A DNA stretch of 64,000 nucleotides, taken from JAGNZR01 sp051656905 (GTDB taxonomy: Bacteria; Fusobacteriota; Fusobacteriia; Fusobacteriales; Fusobacteriaceae). Of the stretch, positions 29,062-38,898 are shown one piece after another. How positions within the stretch are numbered: position 1 is the stretch's first letter; each line of letters starts with the position of its first letter. Both the position numbers and the translations under genes were made by a program. The notes beneath the pieces are model-generated. The model made no database searches, had not been told where the DNA came from, and worked only from the letters and a program-made list of their open reading frames with translations. The stretch spans positions 62,001 to 126,000 of the forward strand of contig JBOFJQ010000043.1 of assembly GCA_051656905.1 (NCBI GenBank), read 5' to 3'.

Positions 29062-30570
29062 ATGAAAAAATTAAAAATTATTTTACTTATAGTTGCAGTA
29101 TTAACTGGAATTTATTATTTTTATCCAAATGAAGAGAAAAAATATATAGAGAAAGATATATATTTTGCTAATAATAAGGCATATTCAATTTTTACAGACA
29201 GAGAAATTTCTGGATATGTAAAGAGTGAAAATTATTTAGGGACGTCTTATAGAGAATATAATAAAGGAAGGGTACTATCTGAGAAAATAGTTGATCCAAA
29301 TTTAAAAATGATTTCAAAAAAAACCTTTGATGAAAACGGATTATTAGAAGGGAAATCATATATTGTAATGAATGGGGAAGGTTATGATTTAGAATATAAA
29401 AATAATATATTAAATGGGAAAAGTAAAATTAAAAATAATGAAATTGATTTTGTTGATGGAACTATTAATGGCAAAAATATGCTTCCACAAGATTCATATT
29501 CTAATTTGAATAAACAAGTTACATTTAAAAATGGAATTCCAGATTTTATAGAGCTTGAAATTCCAACATCAGAGTACCCTAAAAAAATATTAGTTGATGA
29601 AATAGAGGTTCCAAATAAATTTACTGGTGGAATTATACAAACAAAATCATCAGAAATAATATTGTTTGAATATGTTAATGGAGAGCTTACAAGAGAAAGA
29701 AGTTATGAGGGTATTTATTCATTAATAGGGTTAAAATTAAAAGATACAATTTATTCTAAAGATAAAAAAATAAATAAAGTGTTAAACTATAGAAATGGTA
29801 TTTTACTAAACCTAACTACTTTTAATGATAAAGGTGAAATGGATGGAGTTCTTTTTGAAAGAGATTTCTATTCAGATGAGTTTAAAATTAAAAATTATAA
29901 AAATGGAGTCTTAAATGGAAAGACTAAAAAATATTATATGAGTAAAGATAAAAAAATACAAGAAACTTCAGGAATCTATAACATAGGTATTTTATCAGGT
30001 CAGTATTTAAATTATAATAAAGTTGAAAACTTTTTAAATGGATTTAAAGTTAATGATTTGGACTTAAACAAGGTTTTAAATGATAAAGAAGTTGTTATTG
30101 AAAGTTTTAAAGATATTCCTAAAGATTTTACAGGTTTTAATGTAGATAGTATTATGTCTAGAGTTAATGAATATAAAGATGGAAAAATTATTAGAGAGTA
30201 TACAGTTAACAATAACCTTGAGACAGAAGTCAAAGAGTTTAAAGATAACGGAGGTTATGATTTTAATCTGTATAGTTCAGAAGGGGTTATAAAAGTAATA
30301 AGAGAAATTGACAAAAAGAATGTACATAATGGTAAATATGTTGAATATTTTTATGGAGGAGACTCTTGTACAAAAACAGAAGGGACTATGGTAAATAATA
30401 CCCCTTTAGGAAGATTTGTACATTATCATGGGGACAAAATAGAATATGTTGATATTTATCATGAAAACAATACATATACTAGAACTTATTATAAAGATTA
30501 TGAAAAGAATGACATTGATAGAGTGACAACAGGAAAAAGAATTAATGGGATCTGGGTAGAAAAGGAATAA
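29062..30570 (+). CDS. Membrane-anchored protein with degenerate MORN/YwqK-like repeats
   Basis: 502 residues from the ATG at 29062, chosen because GGGG lies 8 bases upstream and the protein then begins with a proper signal/anchor (K-K-L-K-I-I-L-L-I-V-A-V-L). An in-frame ATG at 29020 has no ribosome binding site and would bury the anchor. The body repeats the pattern Y-K-N-G-x-L-N-G-K-x-K-x-Y-Y, F-D-E-N-G-L-L-E-G-K and N-N-T-P-L-G-R-F-V-H-Y-H-G, the hallmark of MORN/YwqK repeats, but spacing is looser than in the other MORN proteins here. Predicted to face the periplasm. Function unknown. Confidence 0.65.
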   Translation: MKKLKIILLIVAVLTGIYYFYPNEEKKYIEKDIYFANNKAYSIFTDREISGYVKSENYLGTSYREYNKGRVLSEKIVDPNLKMISKKTFDENGLLEGKSYIVMNGEGYDLEYKNNILNGKSKIKNNEIDFVDGTINGKNMLPQDSYSNLNKQVTFKNGIPDFIELEIPTSEYPKKILVDEIEVPNKFTGGIIQTKSSEIILFEYVNGELTRERSYEGIYSLIGLKLKDTIYSKDKKINKVLNYRNGILLNLTTFNDKGEMDGVLFERDFYSDEFKIKNYKNGVLNGKTKKYYMSKDKKIQETSGIYNIGILSGQYLNYNKVENFLNGFKVNDLDLNKVLNDKEVVIESFKDIPKDFTGFNVDSIMSRVNEYKDGKIIREYTVNNNLETEVKEFKDNGGYDFNLYSSEGVIKVIREIDKKNVHNGKYVEYFYGGDSCTKTEGTMVNNTPLGRFVHYHGDKIEYVDIYHENNTYTRTYYKDYEKNDIDRVTTGKRINGIWVEKE

Positions 30571-30637
30571 AAATAATATTATTAGAGGGTTTTTAAAATA
30601 AAATAAGTTGTTTTATATTGTACGGGGGAATTAAATT

Positions 30638-33001
30638 ATGCAAAAGACAGACTACAGTGACTTATGGGATAACAGCGATTATTACTTAGAAAAATATGTT
30701 GGGGAAGATGCAACCATTGAAAAAATAGAGGAAGTTGAAGCCGAATTAGGATATAAGTTGCCTCAATCATATATAAATCTTTTATTAAATCAGAATGGGG
30801 GACAATTAGCTAAGTGTTGCTATTTAATTCCAGAAGAAAAGTATGATATAGAATATTTTGAAGCTATTTTTGGGATAGATTCTTCAAAAGAGTATTCTTT
30901 ATGTGGTAAACGTGGAAGTAAATTTTGGATAGAAGAGTGGAATTATCCAGAATATGGGGTATATTTTGGACTTCATACGAGTCATGGTCATTTAATGCTT
31001 CTTTTAGATTATAGAAAGTGTGATGAAAATGGAGAGCCTTCAGTAGCTTTAGTAGACCAAGAAAATGACTATAGTACAACTTTATTGGCTGAAAATTTTG
31101 AAACATTTATAAATGGATTATTAAATGAGGATGAAATAGATAATTATATAATAAAATTAATAGAGAACTATTCTCAGAATATTAACTCTGGATTAAATAC
31201 TTCAGAAAATTATTATAATAGAGGAATTTTAAAAGAAAAAATTCAAGATTTAGAAGGAGCTTTAGAAGACTATACAAAAGCAATAGAAGAGAATCCAAAA
31301 TCAGGAAAAATTTATAGTGATAGAGGATATTTAAATGAAGAGTTAGGTAATTTAGATGATGCAATAGAGGATTATAGCAGAGCATTGATATTTATGCCAA
31401 AATCTATGTATATTTATAAGAAAAGAGCTCGTATTAGAAATGAAATAGGAGATTATGAAGGCTCTTTAAAAGATATAACTAAAATTATTGAACTAGGATA
31501 TAAAGATGAGGTTGGTTTTTATTTAGAAAGAAAAGCTATTTTAGAAAATAAATTAGGTTATTTTAGAGAAGCTGAAGAAAAGTATACAACTTTGATAAAT
31601 TTAAAGCCCAATTCCTCTAATTATAACATAGGAAGGGCTATAAGTAGACTCGGGTTAAGGGATTCAGAAGGAGCTTTAAAAGATTATAATAATGGAATAA
31701 AAGAATTTCATAAATATGAATTAAATTATGATGGTTATTGTGATTACGAAGGAAGTTTTGAATCAGATTATGAAGAAGTAGAATACTATGACAATAAGAT
31801 AGAGGAAAATCCTTTAGATTTTATTTCATATTACGTGAGAGGAAATTTAAAAAAAGAGGTATTAGGCAATTATAAAGATGCAATAAAAGATTATACAAGA
31901 GCAATAGAACTAAATCCTGAATATCTCTATGCTTGGAATAAAAGAGGTCTTTGCAAATTAGAGATTGGAGATAGAAAAGGGGCAATAGCAGATTATACGA
32001 AAGCGATTAATTTAAATTCAAATTTCACTTATAGTTATTATAATAGGGGTCTTGCTAAAAATGAGATTGGTGACTACAAGGGAGCTTTGGAAGACTTAAA
32101 TTGTGCAATAAAATTATCTCCTAACTTTAGTCGTCCTTATATAAGTCGAGGATTGGCTAAAAGTGAATTAGGAGATGTGGAAGAAGCTTTAAGAGATTAT
32201 AATTTTTCTCTTGAATTAAATAAATCTAGAGAAGCTTACACAAATATTGGTGTGCTAAAAAATGAATTAGGAGAATATGAAGAGGCTTTAAAGTCATATG
32301 AAGCTGCAATTAGACTAGATTCTGAATTTGACATTGTTTATTATAATAGAGGCATTACAAAAATGAGTTTAGGGGATTATGAAGGAGCTGTAGAGGATTA
32401 TACTAGGGCTATTGAACTTAATGGGAGTGATGCAGATATTTATTACAATAGAGGAAATGCAAAACGAAAATTAAAAGATTTAGAGGGGTCATTAGGTGAC
32501 TATGAAAAAACTATCGAGATAGATGCAGGGTATAAACTAGTTTATTATAATAAAGGGCTTGTAAGAGAGGAATTGGGTAATTTAGAAGGGGCAAAAGAAG
32601 ATTATACAAAATCAATAGAACTGAATTATAATGATATAAATTCTTATCTTAGAAGAGCAGCAATAGAAGCAACATTTGAAAATTATAGTGAAGTATTAAA
32701 TAATTATGACCAAATAATAAGATTAGAACCTAAAAATTCAACTTATTACTACAACAGAGGATATTATAATAAAAAATTAGAAAATTATAGTGAAGCATTA
32801 GAAGATTATACAAAAGCTATTGAACTTAATCCTCAGTATTTAAATGCTTATTATAATAGAGGGAATATTAATTATAATTTAGGTAATTCGAAAAAAGCTC
32901 TTTATGATTTTGAAAAAGTTCTTCAGCTTGATCCTAATGATGAGTGGGCAAAAGATATGGTTAAAAAATTAAAAAAAAGGGGATTTATGAAGTTTTTTTA
33001 A
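30638..33001 (+). CDS. SMI1/KNR4 domain fused to about 16 TPR repeats
   Basis: 787 residues, no signal peptide. Residues about 15-165 match the SMI1/KNR4 (SUKH) fold: E-K-I-E-E-V-E-A-E-L-G-Y-K-L-P-Q-S-Y near the start, then L-N-Q-N-G-G, and a late Y-F-G-L-H-T-S-H-G strand. Residues about 180-780 are tetratricopeptide repeats of 34 residues with the consensus Y-Y-N-R-G-x-x-K-x-x-L-G-D-Y-x-G-A-L-x-D-Y-T-x-A-I-E-L-N-P. SUKH proteins often act as immunity proteins against polymorphic toxins; the TPR array would give a large protein-binding surface. A combined immunity or scaffolding role is inference. It precedes the lipoprotein gene by 15 bases and is probably co-transcribed with it. Confidence 0.82.
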   Translation: MQKTDYSDLWDNSDYYLEKYVGEDATIEKIEEVEAELGYKLPQSYINLLLNQNGGQLAKCCYLIPEEKYDIEYFEAIFGIDSSKEYSLCGKRGSKFWIEEWNYPEYGVYFGLHTSHGHLMLLLDYRKCDENGEPSVALVDQENDYSTTLLAENFETFINGLLNEDEIDNYIIKLIENYSQNINSGLNTSENYYNRGILKEKIQDLEGALEDYTKAIEENPKSGKIYSDRGYLNEELGNLDDAIEDYSRALIFMPKSMYIYKKRARIRNEIGDYEGSLKDITKIIELGYKDEVGFYLERKAILENKLGYFREAEEKYTTLINLKPNSSNYNIGRAISRLGLRDSEGALKDYNNGIKEFHKYELNYDGYCDYEGSFESDYEEVEYYDNKIEENPLDFISYYVRGNLKKEVLGNYKDAIKDYTRAIELNPEYLYAWNKRGLCKLEIGDRKGAIADYTKAINLNSNFTYSYYNRGLAKNEIGDYKGALEDLNCAIKLSPNFSRPYISRGLAKSELGDVEEALRDYNFSLELNKSREAYTNIGVLKNELGEYEEALKSYEAAIRLDSEFDIVYYNRGITKMSLGDYEGAVEDYTRAIELNGSDADIYYNRGNAKRKLKDLEGSLGDYEKTIEIDAGYKLVYYNKGLVREELGNLEGAKEDYTKSIELNYNDINSYLRRAAIEATFENYSEVLNNYDQIIRLEPKNSTYYYNRGYYNKKLENYSEALEDYTKAIELNPQYLNAYYNRGNINYNLGNSKKALYDFEKVLQLDPNDEWAKDMVKKLKKRGFMKFF

Positions 33002-33016
33002 TAGGAGATGTATATA

Positions 33017-33982
33017 GTGAAAATTTTAACATTAGTTACATTTATAATATTAATTATGTTCATGATAGGATGTAAGAAAAAAGATGAAATAAATAGATTG
33101 ATTAAAGAAAATTTTAATGATGAATTAATAATAAAAGAAATTTTTAAAGAATATCCTTCAGAATCACTAAAAAAATGGGATGGAACTTATAAAATTATTT
33201 TGACTGATAAAAAAGATAAAGAGAATTTTTCAGTTAGTTATAAAAAAACAGATAAGTTAGAAGAAGTTTTAAAAGAAGCTCTATTAAATAGAGATATAAA
33301 AGATAAATTTATAAAAAAACAGAAAGTAGCTGTAGAAAATATAAAGAAAAATTTTAAAGAGCCTTTTATTCAAATGTTTGAAATAGATACGGCTTTTGGT
33401 AGCTTATCTTCATGTATAAATTTCTTTTTAGAAAAAAAAGTTTTTAAAGAAAATAAAGATAATATCATTAAAGATCTTCTTATTAAAGTAGATAAAAATA
33501 TAATAAATACCTATAATAGGATCTATATAAGTTCCATAGATGAAAATTTTAAAATAGAAAAAAACTACTATGGATATATAGAAAATGGTGTTTTTTATAG
33601 AATGAATGAGAGCTCTTTTGGCTCAAATACAGATTTTTATATTTCAAAAAATAAATTTAGCTCTCCAATGTACGGTTTAAATAAAGATTTAAGAGAAAAA
33701 TTTATGGAATTAAATGAAAAAATATCTGTTACTAATTATTTTTATAAAAATACAGGGCTATTTATGGAAATTAAAATAGAAAGTATTTTTTATAATGAAA
33801 TTGAAAAGAATTTAAAAATGAAGTTAGGAAAAGGTTTTGAATTTATAACAGGATATATAGATAAAGTTAATGATAAGATAGTCATAAAAGGGATAGTGCT
33901 TAATGATACAATAAATCCTACAGCACTATATGAATTTATATATGATTTTCAAACTGAAGAGTTAATACTTACTGAGAAATAA
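33017..33982 (+). CDS. Hypothetical lipoprotein
   Basis: 321 residues from GTG at 33017. An in-frame ATG at 33008 lies only 1 base after AGGAG (33003-33007), too close for initiation, whereas the GTG is 9 bases away. The signal peptide ends in the lipobox F-M-I-G-C, followed by K-K-K-D. The rest is lysine-rich mixed alpha/beta with no family I recognise. Follows the SUKH-TPR gene closely and ends before a strong terminator, so the two likely form one unit. Confidence 0.7.
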   Translation: MKILTLVTFIILIMFMIGCKKKDEINRLIKENFNDELIIKEIFKEYPSESLKKWDGTYKIILTDKKDKENFSVSYKKTDKLEEVLKEALLNRDIKDKFIKKQKVAVENIKKNFKEPFIQMFEIDTAFGSLSSCINFFLEKKVFKENKDNIIKDLLIKVDKNIINTYNRIYISSIDENFKIEKNYYGYIENGVFYRMNESSFGSNTDFYISKNKFSSPMYGLNKDLREKFMELNEKISVTNYFYKNTGLFMEIKIESIFYNEIEKNLKMKLGKGFEFITGYIDKVNDKIVIKGIVLNDTINPTALYEFIYDFQTEELILTEK

Positions 33983-34002
33983 TTGAATAATGAATAATAT
34001 AA

Positions 34003-34032
34003 AAAAACCACAATTTTAAAGTTGTGGTTTTT
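34003..34032. terminator. Bidirectional terminator, copy 1
   Basis: AAAAACCACAA / TTGTGGTTTTT with an 8-base loop, between converging genes. A 35-base stretch here (34002-34036) is identical to the terminator at 38868-38902. Confidence 0.9.
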
Positions 34033-34045
34033 ATTTATACGTTTT

Positions 34046-35032
34046 CTAAAAATTTAAACTATACTTACTTAATATATTATCTATTTTTTCAACTGTTTTT
34101 TTCTCTAATTGCCATGTTGTACTTTTTAGATTCTCCTCTATTTGCTGAGGTGTTTGAGCACCACAAATAACTGGTCCAATTTCCTTTTGAGCTATTAACC
34201 AATTTATAGCAATTTGAGATAATGGTTTTTCAATCTCTTGAGCTATTTTTTTTAACTCTTCTACACAGTTATAATAATTTAAAAATCTTTCTCCATTTAA
34301 CTTTGGATTTTTTGCTCTATCATCAGATGAATCAAAATTATTTTCTAATTTAAACTCTCCAGTTAATAATCCTTGCATTAGAGGACTGTATGGTAAAAAT
34401 GCCATTCCATACTTTTTGCATAATGGTAGTAATTCATTTGCAGTCCTATACTCTAATTGTTTATGGTGATAAATTTCTGAATTAGGCTCTAGCATATTAT
34501 ATAAACCTTGAAGTGTTGAAATTTCAGCTAGTTCCATACATTTTTTTGTATCTTTTAAAGAAAAATTAGATAAACCAATGTATCTTATCAATCCTTTTGC
34601 TTTCATTTCCATTAAGGTAGCCATTCCCTCTTCTAACTCCATTTCTTCAAATGGCCAGTGTATTTGATATAAGTCAACATAAGAAGTTTGTAATCTTTCT
34701 AATGAGGCATTTAATTCTTTATATAAACTTTCTCTAGATATACTTTTAGTGACAACTTTATTTTCATCCCATATAAGACCACACTTTGTTGCAATAAAAA
34801 GAGATTTTCTATCATAGTCTTTTAAGGCTTTTCCTAATATTATTTCTGAATGTCCCATTCCATAAATAGGTGCAACATCAAAAAAGTTTATACCTAACTC
34901 AACAGCTTTTTTTATTGTTTCTATAGATTTATGATCCTCTGTATTATTCCAAGTGCCGCCTATTGCCCAACAACCAAATCCAACTGAAGATAAATTCTCA
35001 TTATTTAATGCTTTAAACTCTTTATATATCAT
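34046..35032 (-). CDS. Aldo/keto reductase of the alpha-glucoside operon
   Basis: 328 residues from the ATG at 35032, preceded by AAGGAGA at 9 bases; the longer frame to 35065 has no ribosome binding site and overlaps malH. NADPH-dependent TIM barrel: G-F-G-C-W-A-I-G-G near the start, catalytic D-V-A-P-I-Y-G with Tyr, K of A-T-K-C-G, H of Q-I-H-W-P, and the cofactor-binding I-G-L-S-N-F-S. All four catalytic positions (Asp, Tyr, Lys, His) are present. Third gene of the PTS-malH operon, 11 bases downstream of malH. It may act on a sugar or keto-sugar intermediate; no substrate can be assigned. Confidence 0.85.
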   Translation of the reverse strand: MIYKEFKALNNENLSSVGFGCWAIGGTWNNTEDHKSIETIKKAVELGINFFDVAPIYGMGHSEIILGKALKDYDRKSLFIATKCGLIWDENKVVTKSISRESLYKELNASLERLQTSYVDLYQIHWPFEEMELEEGMATLMEMKAKGLIRYIGLSNFSLKDTKKCMELAEISTLQGLYNMLEPNSEIYHHKQLEYRTANELLPLCKKYGMAFLPYSPLMQGLLTGEFKLENNFDSSDDRAKNPKLNGERFLNYYNCVEELKKIAQEIEKPLSQIAINWLIAQKEIGPVICGAQTPQQIEENLKSTTWQLEKKTVEKIDNILSKYSLNF

Positions 35033-35043
35033 AGATTCTCTCC

Positions 35044-36375
35044 TTATTTTCTTAATTCTGGCCAAAAATCTTTATTAGCTTCAATTAATTTATCTAAAAT
35101 ATCTTTTGCTTTTAATGCTGATGAAACTGTTTTGTTTAAAGTCAATGCTTTAAGTGCCTTATCATATGAATTCTCAATATAAGCATCTACTAGACATTTT
35201 TCAGAAGCTAGTTGCTGTTCTATCATTCCTTTATTAAATGTAGGAATTTCCAAATTTTCATATGTGCTGACAGGACCATTCTTAGTTATCAAACATGGTA
35301 TCTCTATCATAGCATCATTTGGAAGATTTTTAATAGCACCATTATTTTCTATAATTACTAAGTATTTTTTATTTAAATCATTTGCTAAAGAGTTTGCAAC
35401 ATCCACTATAAATAATCCATGAGCTCCAACGTGGAAAGCTTCTCTATTATAATTACCTGTTTTCTCATACTCGTCTATCGCTTTAAACAGTGTAGCTTCT
35501 CTTCCATCCATAACTTCATTTGCTCTTGTATAATCTTTATTTAATTGGCTTAATAGTAAATCCCCTAATAAATAGTATTGCATATATGTATTTGGTACGT
35601 AATCATCAAATAGATTTAAAATATATTTCATATTTTTATATGTTTTTTGCCATGATGCATCTTTGTGCTGCAAATCATAGTTAGTTTCAGGAAATAGCCC
35701 ATGTTCTTTTATAAAACTTTTCATCTCATCTATTCTCTCAACACCATTTACCTTTAAGCTTGTAAACCATCCAAAATGGTTAAGTCCAAAGTATTCAGGA
35801 TCAATCTCTTCATAATCACATTTAAATATATCAGTCATCTTTTGCATCATACCGACTGGCATATCACATATATTTAGAACTTTTGAATTTGGTTTTAATC
35901 TTCTCATTGCTTCTGCAACTATTGAAGCTGGGTTCGAATAGTTTATCATCCAACACTCTTTTTTAGAATATTTTTCCATATAATCAACTAACTCTACCAT
36001 AGGTTTAATAGCTCTTAAAGCATATGCCATCCCTCCTGGACCACAAGTTTCTTGACCAATAGTTCCTAAAGACAATGGAATTTTTTCATCTAATTCTCTC
36101 ATTGCATATTTACCAGTTCTAATTTGTGCAAATATAAAATCTGCATCTTTAAAAGCTGATTCTGGATTTGTGTGCTCTGTAAATAGTAATCCTGGATCCA
36201 TTTCATCAACTACACTTTTTGTTATTACAGAAATCTTTCTCTGTCTTTCTCCATCTATATCAAATACTCTTAATTCATCTAGTTTAAATTCATTTTTTTT
36301 ACTTAATAAAGCTTTTACAACTCCAGGTGTAAATGTACTTCCTCCACCTGCTATAACTACAACATACTTTTTCAT
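35044..36375 (-). CDS. malH: 6-phospho-alpha-glucosidase, GH4
   Basis: 443 residues, NAD+- and Mn2+-dependent glycosidase of family 4. It cleaves 6'-phospho-alpha-glucosides (maltose-6'-P and relatives) delivered by the PTS into glucose and glucose-6-P. Rossmann start V-V-I-A-G-G-G-S-T-F-T-P-G (residues 6-18). The C-D-M-P motif (170-173), with the metal-binding Cys and active-site Asp, identifies the alpha rather than the beta branch. N-Y-S-N-P-A at 145-150 and G-Q-E-T-C-G-P-G-G at 107-115 are conserved. Closely resembles the MalH/GlvA group, including the characterised Fusobacterium mortiferum enzyme, which also follows its EIICB gene. Confidence 0.93.
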   Translation of the reverse strand: MKKYVVVIAGGGSTFTPGVVKALLSKKNEFKLDELRVFDIDGERQRKISVITKSVVDEMDPGLLFTEHTNPESAFKDADFIFAQIRTGKYAMRELDEKIPLSLGTIGQETCGPGGMAYALRAIKPMVELVDYMEKYSKKECWMINYSNPASIVAEAMRRLKPNSKVLNICDMPVGMMQKMTDIFKCDYEEIDPEYFGLNHFGWFTSLKVNGVERIDEMKSFIKEHGLFPETNYDLQHKDASWQKTYKNMKYILNLFDDYVPNTYMQYYLLGDLLLSQLNKDYTRANEVMDGREATLFKAIDEYEKTGNYNREAFHVGAHGLFIVDVANSLANDLNKKYLVIIENNGAIKNLPNDAMIEIPCLITKNGPVSTYENLEIPTFNKGMIEQQLASEKCLVDAYIENSYDKALKALTLNKTVSSALKAKDILDKLIEANKDFWPELRK

Positions 36376-36392
36376 GATAATCCTCCTAATTT

Positions 36393-37991
36393 TTATTCTT
36401 CATCTTTTAAATTTAATTCTTTACAGACTTCTTTTTTTATCTTTTGGACAGATAAGCCATATATAATTTGAATTCCTTCAGAATTCTTAACGATACCATT
36501 ACACCCTGTTGTATTTAATAATTTATCGTCTATTTTTTCTAAATCATTAACTTGTACTCTAAGTCTTGAATAACAATTTGTAAGAGTTTTTATATTTTCA
36601 GAGCCACCTAACCCTAAAATTATATTTTTTATTTTGTCGTTACTTATGTCACGCTCTTTATTTTTTTCTCTATAGTCTGCTTTACTGTAAAGTTTTACTT
36701 CTCCACTTTCCCTTCCTGGAGTCTTTAAGTTTAATTTTTCTATTAAAAACTTGAAGATAACATAATACAAAGCTATTTGAGCAAACCCTAGTAAAATAAA
36801 TTTAAATGTGTCTCCTTTTGCTCCTGCAGGAAGCATCATTGCTAAAAATTCAATCCCTCCAGATACAGCTACTACTCTTAAATCTAATATTGCAGAGACT
36901 GCCATTCCTAATCCAGCTAAAATTGCATGAACAACAAATAAAATTGGTGCAGTGAATAAAAATGAAAACTCTAAGGGTTCTGTTACTCCTGCAAAAACTG
37001 CTGCTCCCACAGCGGGGATTAAAATTCCTTTTGTTTTTTCTTTTAAATCACTATTCGCACATTTATACATAGCTAAAGCTGCACCTACTAAGCCAAACAT
37101 TTTACTCATAGCTTTAGTCAAATAAACTGCTCCAGGTCCTAATCTATCAACAGTTGAAGAGGATAATTCAGCCATTGCTATATTTCTTACACCTTCTAAA
37201 TATTTTCCATCTACTATTCCTGTTCCACTTATTGAGGATAACTCCACAGGTACCCATAGTAAATGGTGCAGTCCTGTAGGAATTAAAACTCTTTCTAGAA
37301 AACCGTAAATACCTACTCCAAATACTCCTGTAGAAACAATTGTACTAGTCGTTTTAGAAATAAAAATCTGTATTATTGGCCAAGTGTAAGTAAAAAATAT
37401 TGATAATAAAATGACAATTGGTATACCAACTAATAAGGCTAAGTTTGAACTACCATAAAGTCTCATTGCACCTTCAAATTCTCTATCTACAAATTTATTG
37501 TGTAAGTAGGCTGTAACCAATCCTAAAATAATTCCTAAAAATACACCCATATCTAAAACCTGAACTCCTAAAACTAAGCTCTGTCCAGTTCCTCTTAAAT
37601 TACCACTTACAAGAAATCCTTTAATTTTCATAAAAGAATTCATCGAATAAAGAAAGATAAAAAATAGAATTATTGCACTTAAACCAGCGTCACCTTTTTT
37701 TCTTTTTGCCATTCCTGAAGCGATTCCAACAGCAAATATTGGAGCTAGGTTTATAAAGATGCTTAGTAATGAATCTTTTGTTAAAATACCAAAATTATTT
37801 AGCCATTGAATTTTTGAAAAAGGAATAGATGGATTTGTTAATAGGACCCCTAATGCTAATAACATTCCAACTATAGGCAAGGTAAAGACTGGAACTAATA
37901 TTCCCTTAGAAAACTCGGTTCCCAATCGAGTTACAGTTTTTTTTAGTTTTTCCAAATTTGAACCATTATCTTTTTTTAAAACTTTGTCCAT
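36393..37991 (-). CDS. malB: Alpha-glucoside PTS permease, EIICB
   Basis: 532 residues. EIIC domain (about 20-420) with about 10 membrane helices and the sugar-family blocks G-M-L-L-A-L-G, H-H-L-L-W-V-P-V-E and G-V-T-E-P-L-E-F-S-F-L-F. EIIB domain (about 450-525) with phosphorylation Cys C473 in T-N-C-Y-S-R-L-R; most glucose-type EIIB have T-N-C-x-T-R-L-R, so this is a mild variant. No EIIA is attached or nearby, so a general glucose-type EIIA must be supplied in trans. First gene of the minus-strand operon, with promoter and operator visible. The symbol follows the F. mortiferum malB-malH naming. Confidence 0.9.
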   Translation of the reverse strand: MDKVLKKDNGSNLEKLKKTVTRLGTEFSKGILVPVFTLPIVGMLLALGVLLTNPSIPFSKIQWLNNFGILTKDSLLSIFINLAPIFAVGIASGMAKRKKGDAGLSAIILFFIFLYSMNSFMKIKGFLVSGNLRGTGQSLVLGVQVLDMGVFLGIILGLVTAYLHNKFVDREFEGAMRLYGSSNLALLVGIPIVILLSIFFTYTWPIIQIFISKTTSTIVSTGVFGVGIYGFLERVLIPTGLHHLLWVPVELSSISGTGIVDGKYLEGVRNIAMAELSSSTVDRLGPGAVYLTKAMSKMFGLVGAALAMYKCANSDLKEKTKGILIPAVGAAVFAGVTEPLEFSFLFTAPILFVVHAILAGLGMAVSAILDLRVVAVSGGIEFLAMMLPAGAKGDTFKFILLGFAQIALYYVIFKFLIEKLNLKTPGRESGEVKLYSKADYREKNKERDISNDKIKNIILGLGGSENIKTLTNCYSRLRVQVNDLEKIDDKLLNTTGCNGIVKNSEGIQIIYGLSVQKIKKEVCKELNLKDEE

Positions 37992-38019
37992 AAGACCCCC
38001 GAAAACATTTTTTCAAAAC

Positions 38020-38031
38020 TGGTATATACCA
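38020..38031. promoter_or_regulatory. GntR-type operator TGGTATATACCA
   Basis: Perfect 12-bp palindrome at about +5 to +16 of the predicted malB transcript, between the divergent GntR gene and the PTS operon. Resembles operators of TreR/GntR sugar repressors. A repressor here would block elongation or promoter clearance. Confidence 0.7.
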
Positions 38032-38042
38032 ATTGTAAATTA

Positions 38043-38071
38043 ATAGTATTTCCTTTTTTCATTTTTGTCAA
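38043..38071 (-). promoter_or_regulatory. Promoter of the alpha-glucoside operon
   Basis: On the minus strand, TTGACA (38066-38071), 17-base spacer, TACTAT (38043-38048). Predicted start near 38036, directly in front of the operator. Confidence 0.75.
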
Positions 38072-38144
38072 TAATTTTTTTATTGATTTTTTTAAAAATA
38101 AAAATTATAATTAATTCAATAGATAAAAAATATAGGAGATATTA

Positions 38145-38846
38145 ATGAAATTACCTAGATATATTGAAATTGCAAAAGAGCTTGAAGAGAAAATTTTAAA
38201 TAATACATATAAAAAAAATGAACGTCTTCCTGCTGAAAGAATATTAGCTGAAGAGTATAATGTGACTAGGGTGACGGTTAGAAATGCTATTGAGCATTTA
38301 GTTTTAAAAGGATTTCTAGAGAAAAAAGTTGGAAGTGGGAATTATGTTAAAAAAAATACTTTAAATTTAAATATAACTGAACAATTAAGTTTTAGTGAAA
38401 AATCACACTTTTTAAAACAGACTCCAAGAACAGATGTTATTGAATTTAAAGAAATTTATGGAGATGCAAAGATAATAGAGATATTTAATTGTGATTCTAA
38501 TGAAATATTTTTCTTTATAAAAAGGGTTAGATATTTGGATAATATTCCTGTAAATCTAGAAAATACATACCTTCCTAAAAGGCTTTTTTCAGATTTAAAC
38601 AAAGATATTATGAAAGGATCTAAGTATGATTTTGTAGAAAAAACTCTTTCAATAAAAGAAAGCTACAATAAAATAACCCCAATTTTACCAAACGAAGAGT
38701 TAATTCAACTATTTAATTTAACTTTTTCTGAACCAATTTTTTATAAAACCTCTATTGGAATTTCTAAAAAAGATATACCATTCGAATACAGTGAATTATA
38801 TTTTAATCCAAATATATATGAATTTACTTTTGTATCAAAAAGATAA
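38145..38846 (+). CDS. GntR/HutC-family regulator of alpha-glucoside genes
   Basis: 233 residues. N-terminal winged HTH (M-K-L-P-R-Y-I-E-I-A-K-E-L, then E-R-L-P-A-E-R-I-L-A-E-E-Y-N-V-T-R-V-T-V-R, residues about 1-65) and a UTRA effector domain (about 80-230) ending in F-E-Y-S-E-L-Y-F-N-P-N-I-Y-E-F, the usual UTRA closing block. Divergent from malB-malH and next to the operator palindrome. By analogy with TreR/MalR it should release DNA when a phosphorylated disaccharide is bound; this is inference. Confidence 0.9.
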   Translation: MKLPRYIEIAKELEEKILNNTYKKNERLPAERILAEEYNVTRVTVRNAIEHLVLKGFLEKKVGSGNYVKKNTLNLNITEQLSFSEKSHFLKQTPRTDVIEFKEIYGDAKIIEIFNCDSNEIFFFIKRVRYLDNIPVNLENTYLPKRLFSDLNKDIMKGSKYDFVEKTLSIKESYNKITPILPNEELIQLFNLTFSEPIFYKTSIGISKKDIPFEYSELYFNPNIYEFTFVSKR

Positions 38847-38867
38847 TTTTATTTTTAATGAAGTAAT

Positions 38868-38898
38868 AAAAAACCACAATTTTAAAGTTGTGGTTTTT
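38868..38898. terminator. Bidirectional terminator, copy 2
   Basis: Same hairpin as at 34003, identical over 35 bases (38868-38902). Lies between the converging GntR and arylsulfotransferase genes. Confidence 0.9.
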
